This document shows, piece after piece, positions 1-5,079 of a DNA stretch of 5,413 bases. The position numbers and the translations under genes were made by a program. The DNA comes from Actinomycetota bacterium. GTDB taxonomy: Bacteria > Actinomycetota > Actinomycetes > Mycobacteriales > Micromonosporaceae. The stretch's first letter is position 1. Each line of letters begins with the position of its first letter. The DNA lies in contig VAXX01000217.1 of the NCBI GenBank assembly GCA_005885115.1, positions 1-5,413 on the forward strand. The letters are read 5' to 3'. The notes below the pieces were generated by a model, which worked only from the letters and a program-made list of their open reading frames with translations, had not been told where the DNA came from and made no database searches.

Positions 1-370
1 CGACATCAAGGAAGGTACGGTCAACGGCGTCGTCTCCGGCAACCACTTCAACGGCGGTACCTCGGGCCAGCACTTCGCCGACTCGTGGGTCGACGTGAAG
101 GGCAACAACTACACGCTGACCGGCAACATCGGGGTGTACGGCACCACCGGGACGCTCGCCGACGGGTGGCAGGTACACCAGATCCTGGCACCGTGGGGTT
201 GCGGCAACGTATGGCGCAGCAACTCCTCCGACCTCGGCGGCGTCGGCAACTACGCGATCAACGTCACCGACCAGTCCAAGTGCTCCGGCAACCCGAACGT
301 GGTCTACAGCAGCAACAAGGTCACCAACGCGAAGACCGGTCTGACGAACATCACCGTCACCGCCGGCTGA
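1..370 (+). CDS. C-terminal end of a right-handed beta-helix (pectate-lyase-fold) protein, 5' partial
   Basis: The reading frame is open from base 2 and ends at TGA 368-370, giving 122 residues. The start lies outside the window. The visible part is rich in Gly, Asn, Thr, Val and Ser, with short repeating strand-turn units such as NGVVSGNHF, SWVDVKGNNYTLTGN, YAINV and NVVYSSNKV. This is the pattern of stacked rungs in right-handed parallel beta-helix proteins (pectate lyase or NosD-like folds). Cys67 and Cys94 of the visible part could form a disulfide, which fits an extracellular protein. No catalytic residue can be assigned because the active-site rungs would be upstream. Likely roles are polysaccharide cleavage or binding outside the cell, but the substrate is unknown. 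It converges on a secreted GH18 gene. The fold call is fairly secure; the function is not. Confidence 0.72.
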   Translation, partial: DIKEGTVNGVVSGNHFNGGTSGQHFADSWVDVKGNNYTLTGNIGVYGTTGTLADGWQVHQILAPWGCGNVWRSNSSDLGGVGNYAINVTDQSKCSGNPNVVYSSNKVTNAKTGLTNITVTAG

Positions 371-374
371 GTAC

Positions 375-420
375 GTACGGAAGCGGCACCGTCCACAGTG
401 GACGGTGCCGCTTTCCGTAC
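375..420. terminator. Bidirectional intrinsic terminator hairpin between convergent genes
   Basis: Bases 375-395 pair with 399-420 to form a 21-bp stem with one bulged T (412) and a three-base loop (396-398). The core GCGGCACCGTCCA pairs with TGGACGGTGCCGC. It sits between the TGA of the beta-helix gene (368-370) and the stop of the GH18 gene (424-426, - strand). There is no U-tract on either side, as is usual for high-GC actinomycete terminators, and the near-symmetric stem can serve both transcripts. Confidence 0.85.
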
Positions 421-423
421 CGG

Positions 424-1506
424 TCAGCTCTGGCGTAGCGCCGGCATCGGTACCGGCGCGTTCAGTGCGGTCGCCCCGGCCCCGACCCCGCCCTCGCAGG
501 TGTTCGGCGGCGTGGTGGTCACGCCCCGGGTGGACGGCCGCTCGGCCGCCCAGAACATGAAGCCGAGCATGCCCGCGGTGGTGCCGGCGCCGTGCGGCGC
601 GACGCCCTGCACGTAGCCGCCGGTGGCGTTCTGCAGCGAGGCGGCGAAGTTGGTGCACTCCGGGCGCACCTTGCTGCCCTCGGCGATGAACAGGCTGCCG
701 GTGAACTTCGCCGGTGCCAGTGGCGGGATCGGCGGCGAGTACTGCGCCTTGCCGTCGAGGTGCTCCTGCCAGTTGTCCTCGGCGCCGCTCGTACTCGGTT
801 GCCGCGACGGCACCATCGCGTTGGCGTAGTCGAGCACCGGGGTGTCGGTACGCAGCCAGTCGGCGCTCGCCTTGCGGTCCAGGTCGATCAGCCACCGGTC
901 GCCGGCCGCCACGTCGATGGTCAGTCGCGCGGCCGGGTCCGAACCCGAGGCGTCGTACGGGTGCTGCGACCGGTACGCGTCGATGAACGCCTGGAGCCCG
1001 GTGAGGTTCGGGCTGGTGTTCTCCTCGTAGTCGATCTCGATGCCCACCCCGAGCTGGGTCGCGACCGCGGCCGCGTTGAGCCCGAGCTGCGTACCGTTGG
1101 TCGCCAGCGCGGTGTCCCAGTCGTTGACGTACGTGATCCCGCCGATCGACAGCATCACCCGGATGCCGTGGCTGGTGAAGTACTGCACGACGGCGGCGGT
1201 CATCCCGCGCGGTACCCCGGCCAGGGTGTTCGCGTCGGTGGTCTGGTTCAGCAGCCGCAGCGGGTTGACGAAGGCCAGGATCACCAGGTTCACCGACGGC
1301 CGGCCGTCCCCCCGGTCGATCAGCCAGTGGTTGTTGTGGTCGAAGTCGGTCATGTCCCGTACGCCGCCCCACAGGCACGCGTCGTTGGAGCAGTGCCAGG
1401 CACCGTAGACCTGGATCGGCGTGGCCGCCGTCGCGGCCCGCGCCGGGGCGGCGAGGAGGTTCAGGACAGTGGCGAGAACGGCGAAGACGACAGCGAAGCG
1501 ACGCAT
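424..1506 (-). CDS. Secreted glycoside hydrolase family 18 (chitinase-like) protein
   Basis: The product has 360 aa. Residues 1 to about 24 form a signal peptide: MRRF, a hydrophobic core, then APARA-A as a likely signal peptidase I site. The mature part is one TIM-barrel-sized domain. It carries the GH18 strand-3 motif SIGG at 120-123 and, on the predicted strand 4, VGIEIDYE at 154-161. There Asp159 and Glu161 match the last D and the catalytic acid E of the DGxDxDxE signature. The first D is replaced by Val and the second by Glu157. LGFMFWA (314-320) resembles the strand-8 Trp motif that lines the -1 subsite. Cys39/Cys44 and Cys284/Cys337 could form disulfides. GH18 enzymes use substrate-assisted hydrolysis of beta-1,4-GlcNAc polymers. 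The altered signature leaves activity and substrate open, and a non-chitin substrate or lectin-like role is possible. The ATG start (1504-1506) is supported by a good SD and by the signal peptide. Confidence 0.85.
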   Translation of the reverse strand: MRRFAVVFAVLATVLNLLAAPARAATAATPIQVYGAWHCSNDACLWGGVRDMTDFDHNNHWLIDRGDGRPSVNLVILAFVNPLRLLNQTTDANTLAGVPRGMTAAVVQYFTSHGIRVMLSIGGITYVNDWDTALATNGTQLGLNAAAVATQLGVGIEIDYEENTSPNLTGLQAFIDAYRSQHPYDASGSDPAARLTIDVAAGDRWLIDLDRKASADWLRTDTPVLDYANAMVPSRQPSTSGAEDNWQEHLDGKAQYSPPIPPLAPAKFTGSLFIAEGSKVRPECTNFAASLQNATGGYVQGVAPHGAGTTAGMLGFMFWAAERPSTRGVTTTPPNTCEGGVGAGATALNAPVPMPALRQS

Positions 1507-1511
1507 CGAGG

Positions 1512-1516
1512 CCTCC
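1512..1516 (-). promoter_or_regulatory. Shine-Dalgarno site of the GH18 gene
   Basis: On the - strand GGAGG lies five bases before the ATG at 1506-1504. This near-ideal site fixes the start codon of the secreted GH18 protein. Confidence 0.8.
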
Positions 1517-1557
1517 GGGTTGCGGGGGGATACCGGGGTCGAAGCAATAGGAAGGAA

Positions 1558-1575
1558 GCTGACCTGATTGTCAGC
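1558..1575. repeat. 6+6 inverted repeat in the divergent promoter region (candidate operator)
   Basis: GCTGAC (1558-1563) and GTCAGC (1570-1575) form a perfect dyad around CTGATT, centred about 60 bp upstream of the GH18 start and about 80 bp upstream of the exopolyphosphatase start. Read on the - strand, the dyad contains CTGACA, a one-mismatch match to a TTGACA -35 box, with only a weak TATTGC downstream. The dyad is a direct observation. Its role as a regulator binding site for the GH18 gene is a guess. Confidence 0.35.
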
Positions 1576-1604
1576 CGTGGATCACGGCGAGGCAAGCGGT
1601 ACCT

Positions 1605-1624
1605 GGCCGGGGATTGCGCCGGCC
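1605..1624 (+). promoter_or_regulatory. Short hairpin upstream of the exopolyphosphatase start
   Basis: GGCCGG (1605-1610) pairs with CCGGCC (1619-1624) around the loop GGATTGCG. Flanking GGTACC copies (1598-1603 and 1632-1637) could extend it with an asymmetric bulge. It would be part of a 5' leader only if transcription starts well upstream. It overlaps the candidate sigma-B type promoter, so the two readings compete. Confidence 0.25.
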
Positions 1625-1636
1625 GATCCCGGGTAC
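1612..1636 (+). promoter_or_regulatory. Candidate sigma-B/sigma-F type promoter for the exopolyphosphatase gene
   Basis: GATT (1612-1615), then 15 bases, then GGGTAC (1631-1636) fits the actinobacterial stress-sigma consensus GNNT-N14-16-GGGTAY. The -10 box ends ten bases before the ATG at 1647, which would give a leaderless or nearly leaderless mRNA. That agrees with the lack of any SD there. Caution is needed because GTAC is over-used throughout this window, so a GGGTAC match is less surprising than usual. Confidence 0.4.
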
Positions 1637-1646
1637 CGCCAGCGAC

Positions 1647-2654
1647 ATGCGACTGGGCGTGCTCGACATCGGCTCCAACTCGGCGAACCTACGCGTCGTG
1701 GACGCGTACCCGGGCTCGCCGCCGCTGCCGGTGTACCGGCACAAGACGCCGACCCGGCTCGCCGAGGCGCTGCGCCCGGACGGGACGATCGAGTCGGAAG
1801 TGATCGCCCGGTTGGTCGCCGCCGTCCGGACCGCCCTGGACGGCGCCCGGGCGCAACAGGTCGCCGAGCTGATCCCGTTCGCCACCTCGGCGATCCGGGA
1901 CGCGGCCAATCGGGACGAGGTGCTGCGGGCGCTGCACAGCGGCGCCGGCATCGGCATCGGGTACCTCAGCGGGGAGGACGAGGCCCGGCTGACCTACTTC
2001 GCCGCCCACCGGTGGTACGGGTGGTCCGCCGGACCGCTGCTCCTGCTGGACATCGGTGGCGGTTCGCTGGAGATCGCCCAGGGGCGGGACGAGGATCCGG
2101 GGCTGGCCATCTCGCTCCCGCTCGGGGCGGGCCGGCTGACTCGTACCCACCTGCCCGACCAGCCGCCGGACCGGAAACAGCTCAAGGCGTTGCGGGCGCA
2201 CATCCGCGAGGTACTCGCGCCGGATGTCGAGCGGCTGCACTGGGAGGGCCGGCCGGCGCGGTCGGTGGCCACGTCCAAGATGTTCAAGCAACTGGCCCGG
2301 TTCGCCGGTGCCGACGACGCCGACGGGCGGCGCGTACTCAACCGCGCGGAGCTGCGTACCTGGATCCCCCGACTGGCCGCGATGACCCCAGCCCAGCGGG
2401 CCGAGCTGCCCGGCGTACCCGCGTCCCGGGCCCGGCAACTGCTCGCCGGCGCGATCATCGCCGCGACCACGATGCACGAGTTGGGCGTGGAGCAGGTGGA
2501 GATCTGCCCGTGGGCGCTGCGCGAAGGGATCCTGCTGCGCCGCCTGGCGCCGCTGCCCAGCCCGGACGCGCTGCGCCAGGTTCAACTGATCCGGTCCATC
2601 GGCGCCGGCGTGACCAGCCTGGACGAGCAACGCCAGGTACGCCGCCCGGGCTGA
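1647..2654 (+). CDS. ppx: Ppx/GppA family exopolyphosphatase, actinobacterial PPX1 (Rv0496) type
   Basis: The product has 335 aa in the ASKHA (actin-like ATPase) fold. Proteins of this family remove terminal phosphate from polyphosphate and in some cases from pppGpp, in the cytosol. Visible motifs are phosphate-1 LDIGSNS (6-12), FATSAIRDAAN (78-88), LSGEDEAR (107-114, the acidic segment that carries the catalytic Glu in the family), phosphate-2 LDIGGGSLE (134-142) and SLPLGAGRLTR (156-166). RWYGWSAG (122-129), VATSK (207-211) and VEICPWALREG (284-294) match my memory of Mycobacterium Rv0496. The length fits the short form without the C-terminal HD domain of E. coli PPX. The ATG at 1647 is chosen because the family begins MRLGVLD. 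A TTG at 1614 would add 11 unconserved residues. No SD precedes 1647, so initiation may be leaderless. Where relatives have His after GSNT-V, this protein has GSNSAN, so it could be a divergent paralogue. Confidence 0.9.
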   Translation: MRLGVLDIGSNSANLRVVDAYPGSPPLPVYRHKTPTRLAEALRPDGTIESEVIARLVAAVRTALDGARAQQVAELIPFATSAIRDAANRDEVLRALHSGAGIGIGYLSGEDEARLTYFAAHRWYGWSAGPLLLLDIGGGSLEIAQGRDEDPGLAISLPLGAGRLTRTHLPDQPPDRKQLKALRAHIREVLAPDVERLHWEGRPARSVATSKMFKQLARFAGADDADGRRVLNRAELRTWIPRLAAMTPAQRAELPGVPASRARQLLAGAIIAATTMHELGVEQVEICPWALREGILLRRLAPLPSPDALRQVQLIRSIGAGVTSLDEQRQVRRPG

Positions 2655-2660
2655 ACACGC

Positions 2661-2685
2661 GGTTGGGCCAAGCGCCGCCGGGTAT
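2661..2685 (+). promoter_or_regulatory. Sigma-B/sigma-F type stress promoter before the SAP-like gene
   Basis: GGTT (2661-2664), a 15-base spacer, then GGGTAT (2680-2685) match both the Streptomyces sigma-B consensus GNNT-N14-16-GGGTAY and closely the Mycobacterium SigF consensus GGTTT-N15-17-GGGTA. It lies wholly in the 65-nt gap between the exopolyphosphatase stop (2654) and the next start (2720). It would start transcription near 2692-2695, leaving a leader of about 25-28 nt that includes the SD. The match is read directly from the sequence; use by a stress sigma factor is inferred. Confidence 0.65.
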
Positions 2686-2703
2686 GGGAGCAGTGAAGAC
2701 ACA

Positions 2704-2715
2704 GAAGGGGTGAGG
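2704..2715 (+). promoter_or_regulatory. Shine-Dalgarno region of the SAP-like gene
   Basis: GAAGGGGTGAGG contains two SD-like cores. GAGG ends four bases and AAGGGG ends nine bases before the ATG at 2720. This supports that start and shows that the gene is translated independently of the upstream one. Confidence 0.75.
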
Positions 2716-2719
2716 ACAC

Positions 2720-3367
2720 ATGCCGCAGCGAAGCAGTTCCGGGCGCGGCAGCGCCGCCGGGCGCACGGGCAACCAGGCCCGCGAGGTCAACGAGGCCGAG
2801 CTGAGCCGGCTGAAGGTGGACGAACTGCGCGAGCGGTTGCGGGCGCGCGGCGTCACCGGTACCTCCGCGTTGCGCAAGGACGAACTGGTCAAGAGCCTGG
2901 TCAAGAGCCTGCGCGAGGAGCACAAGGGCGGCGGCTCGCGCAGCAGCGACAAGAAGACCACGCCGGCCCGCGGCCGCACCGCGTCGGCGAAGAAGACCCA
3001 GGGGGTACGCGCGGGCAGCTCCAAATCCGTGGAGTACTCGCAGGAGATCACCTCGACCGAGCAGGAGCCCGAGCGTCCGGGCCGGAGCCTGGTCACCACC
3101 GACCACGACGTGATCCAGCGGTGGGCACAGGAGCGTGACGCGGTACCGGCGACGGTGGAAGGTACCGAGCACGGCGACCACCTCGGCGTACTGCGCTTCG
3201 ACTTCCCGGGCGGGTCCGAGAGCGGCCGGCTGCGGGAGGTGAGCTGGGAGGAGTGGTTCGACACCTTCGACCAGCGCGGGTTGAACTTCATCTACCAGGA
3301 GCAGCGGTCCGACGGTACGCAGAGCAACTTCTTCCAGCTCGAGAACCCCGACCGGGAAGACGCCTGA
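2720..3367 (+). CDS. SAP/Rho-N motif protein with a conserved C-terminal domain of unknown function
   Basis: The product has 215 aa and three parts. Residues about 26-62 form a SAP/Rho-N-like helix-extended-helix motif (LSRLKVDELRERLRARGV, then ALRKDELVKSLVKSL), a small nucleic-acid-binding fold. Residues about 69-103 are a basic, Ser/Gly/Lys/Arg-rich disordered linker. Residues about 120-208 form a compact acidic and aromatic domain with TTDHDVIQRWAQERDAVPA, GVLRFDFPG, SWEEWFDTFD and NFFQLENP. I recall similar domains in other bacteria without an assigned function. No enzyme motif or membrane segment is visible. The protein is probably cytosolic and may bind DNA or RNA through its N-terminus. 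It has a strong SD and its own stress-type promoter, and the gene for the TrkA-N/RyR protein follows 14 nt downstream, so the two are probably co-expressed. The coding call is secure; the role is unknown. Confidence 0.8.
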   Translation: MPQRSSSGRGSAAGRTGNQAREVNEAELSRLKVDELRERLRARGVTGTSALRKDELVKSLVKSLREEHKGGGSRSSDKKTTPARGRTASAKKTQGVRAGSSKSVEYSQEITSTEQEPERPGRSLVTTDHDVIQRWAQERDAVPATVEGTEHGDHLGVLRFDFPGGSESGRLREVSWEEWFDTFDQRGLNFIYQEQRSDGTQSNFFQLENPDREDA

Positions 3368-3369
3368 CG

Positions 3370-3375
3370 TAAAGT
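3370..3375 (+). promoter_or_regulatory. Candidate -10 box for leaderless transcription of the TrkA-N/RyR gene
   Basis: TAAAGT fits the actinobacterial -10 pattern TANNNT. Its last T is seven bases before the GTG at 3382, the spacing expected when the first transcribed base is the start codon. It lies in the 14-nt gap after the SAP-like gene. No convincing -35 box is seen and no good SD precedes the GTG. Both facts fit a leaderless mRNA, but read-through from the upstream gene is equally possible. Confidence 0.4.
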
Positions 3376-3381
3376 AGCCGT

Positions 3382-5076
3382 GTGTCGACGGTCGGCCCAG
3401 CACGTACCGTCCGCCTCGGTGCGGTGCTGTCCCGGCTGGCCGCCGTCCTGGTCGGCGCCGGCGCACTGGTCTTCGGCTTCATCGGGCTGCGTGAGTACCT
3501 CGCCACGCAGCCCGATTTCCCGCACGGTGGCTTCGACCTGCTCTACTACGACGTCCAGTTGTTCGTCCTGAGCTCACCGCCGGTCGACGGCGGCCGGAAC
3601 TTCCCGCCGCTGCTGGAGATCGCCCGGTTCGCCGCCCCCGCCGTGACCGTGTACGCGCTGATCGAGGCCGGCCGGCGGCTGTTCGCCGCCGAGCTGGCCC
3701 GGCTGCGGACCCGGCGTACCCGGGGCCACGACGTGGTGTGCGGGGTCAGTCCGGTGGCGTACGCGCTGACCGCCCGACTGGTCGGGGAGGGTCGGCGGGT
3801 GGTCCGGATCGGGTCGCGCGACGACTCCGACGCCGGGTACCGGCACCCGCCCTTCGTGCAGGGCGACCCGGCCACCCTCGACGTGCTGCGTACCGCCGGG
3901 GTGTCCCGGGCCCGCGCCCTGTACGCCTGCACGAGCGACGGCACGGTGAACCTGGCGATCGCCCTGGCGGTCTCGGAGGTGCCCAGGCGCCGGCGGGGGG
4001 CGCTGGAGGCACACGTACAAATTGATGATCCTGAATTTTGTCTGGCGCTCCAGGCCCGGCGGCTCGGCCAGCCGCCCTCGGCCCGGCTGGATCTGAACTT
4101 CTACAGCGCGCACGACCTGGCGGCCCGCACGCTGCTGGCCCGGCAGCCGCCGCCGACCGTCACCGACCGCGCACCGCGGTTCATGATCATTGGGGCGAGC
4201 TGGTTCGGCCTGGCCCTCGCGGTGGAGCTGGCCCGGCACTGGCGGCTGCTCGATCCGCACCGGGAACGCCCGATGGAGCTGGTCCTGGTGGACCGGGAAG
4301 CCGGCGCGGCCGTCACCCGGCTGCGCCGCCGCTACCCGTTCCTGGCCACGGTCTGCCGGTTCACCTCGCACGAACGCGACATCGGCAACCTGCTGGACGG
4401 CGACCTGCCCGACGAGCCGCCCGACCGGGTGTACCTGTGCGCCGACGACGAGGAGGTCGCGCTGAAACTGGCGCTGACCATGGACCACTTCTGGCACCGG
4501 GGACCGCGCTCGCTGGTGGTCCGGCTGGGCCGGCTCGGCCTGCTGGGCAAGGCGTTCCACGAGCCCGACGAGGACCGGCTGCTGGACGACGTGTCCGGGA
4601 CGCTGCACCTGTTCGACGCGGTACGCGCCGGCTCCGACCCGCACCTGGTGGAGGACAGCCTGGTCGAGCGGCTCGGGCGCGGCATCCACGAGAGCTACCT
4701 CGCCGACCGGCTGCGCGAGGGCGCGGTGTGGAACTCCAGCCGGGCCATGCGGCAGTGGACCGAACTGTCCGAGGACCTCAAGGCCAACAACCGGGCGCAG
4801 GCCGCCGACGTCGGACGCAAGCTGCGGGCGATCGGCTGCGCGCTGGCGCCCAGCCCGATCTGGGGACAGCCGGAGGTGCTCGACGACGCGGCCGCGGCCG
4901 GCCGGCACCCCGACCTGGTCGAGTGGTCGCAGCTCACCGAGTCCAGCCGGGAACAGAACCGGGCGGCGATCCGCCAGATGCCCGGGTACCTGGCCGACGC
5001 GGGGTTCCAGATCGTCCGGCTACCCGGCCCGTCGCTGCTCGCGGCCGACCGCGACCTCGCGCTGCCCCTCGGTTAA
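3382..5076 (+). CDS. Two-TM membrane protein with tandem TrkA-N/RCK-like Rossmann domains and C-terminal RyR region
   Basis: The product has 564 aa. Residues about 17-37 and 82-101 are hydrophobic helices. Between them FDLLYYDVQLFVLSS sits where a pore loop would be, but there is no TVGYG selectivity filter. Residues about 116-215 form a TrkA-N/RCK-type Rossmann unit (HDVVCGVSPVAY, then VQGDPATLDVLRTAGV and CTSDGTVNLAIAL) with a degraded GxGxxG. Residues about 266-355 form a second Rossmann unit (FMIIGASWFGLALAVELA and ELVLVDRE). The C-terminus is RyR-like: GIHESYL (434-440) with LSEDLKANNRAQAADVGRKL (462-481), then HPDLVEWSQL (509-518) to GFQIVRL. RCK domains usually gate K+ transport by binding NAD(H) or nucleotides, so a regulated ion-flux or sensor role at the membrane is inferred. 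The GTG start (3382) gives a short basic N-terminus before TM1. The gene follows the SAP-like gene by 14 nt. Its TAA overlaps the stop of the opposing SLOG gene. Confidence 0.82.
   Translation: MSTVGPARTVRLGAVLSRLAAVLVGAGALVFGFIGLREYLATQPDFPHGGFDLLYYDVQLFVLSSPPVDGGRNFPPLLEIARFAAPAVTVYALIEAGRRLFAAELARLRTRRTRGHDVVCGVSPVAYALTARLVGEGRRVVRIGSRDDSDAGYRHPPFVQGDPATLDVLRTAGVSRARALYACTSDGTVNLAIALAVSEVPRRRRGALEAHVQIDDPEFCLALQARRLGQPPSARLDLNFYSAHDLAARTLLARQPPPTVTDRAPRFMIIGASWFGLALAVELARHWRLLDPHRERPMELVLVDREAGAAVTRLRRRYPFLATVCRFTSHERDIGNLLDGDLPDEPPDRVYLCADDEEVALKLALTMDHFWHRGPRSLVVRLGRLGLLGKAFHEPDEDRLLDDVSGTLHLFDAVRAGSDPHLVEDSLVERLGRGIHESYLADRLREGAVWNSSRAMRQWTELSEDLKANNRAQAADVGRKLRAIGCALAPSPIWGQPEVLDDAAAAGRHPDLVEWSQLTESSREQNRAAIRQMPGYLADAGFQIVRLPGPSLLAADRDLALPLG
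4015..4041 (+). other. AT-rich codon island inside the TrkA-N/RyR gene
   Basis: Nine consecutive codons (residues 212-220) all end in A or T, in a gene where nearly every other codon ends in G or C. The stretch is about 30% GC (8 of 27 bases). It contains an imperfect dyad, ACAAATT (4017-4023) and AATTTTGT (4034-4041), which pair apart from one bulged T. The reading frame is intact and the encoded residues VQIDDPEFC look normal for the domain. The cause is unknown. Confidence 0.7.
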
Positions 5077-5079
5077 CCG
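5070..5079. repeat. Palindrome carrying the overlapping stop codons of two convergent genes
   Basis: CGGTTAACCG is a perfect 10-bp palindrome. Its central TTAA supplies TAA for the + strand gene (5074-5076) and TAA for the - strand gene (5075-5073). There is no gap, and no larger terminator hairpin is evident here. Confidence 0.75.

Noticed and set aside
85..438. 117-codon + strand frame over the end of the beta-helix gene
   Set aside because: Arg/Gln/His-rich out-of-frame translation that runs through the terminator hairpin. The beta-helix frame is clearly the coding one.
1614..1646. TTG start giving an 11-residue longer exopolyphosphatase
   Set aside because: The extra residues are unlike the family, which starts MRLGVLD. 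GGGGA directly abuts the TTG with no proper spacing.
592..1803. 403-codon open frame on the + strand across the GH18 gene and into the exopolyphosphatase gene
   Set aside because: Arg/Val/Gly-rich translation without any domain. It is antisense to a clear GH18 gene and overlaps the exopolyphosphatase, a typical high-GC shadow frame.
1689..2702. 337-codon - strand frame opposite the exopolyphosphatase gene
   Set aside because: Shadow frame rich in Gly, Arg, Gln and Pro, with no domain and no upstream SD.
1568..2713. 381-codon + strand frame overlapping the exopolyphosphatase gene
   Set aside because: Low-complexity Arg/Ala/Gly/Pro translation in another frame of a gene with full Ppx/GppA motifs.
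2655..2719. Terminator after the exopolyphosphatase gene
   Set aside because: No stable hairpin is visible. The gap is better explained by the stress promoter and the SD.
4183..4190. ATGATCAT palindrome as a regulatory site
   Set aside because: It encodes the start of the second Rossmann strand (FMII) and is only 8 bp long, so the codons explain it.
3574..4908. 444-codon - strand frame opposite the TrkA-N/RyR gene
   Set aside because: No recognisable motif and a composition typical of antisense frames. The + strand frame has TM, Rossmann and RyR features.
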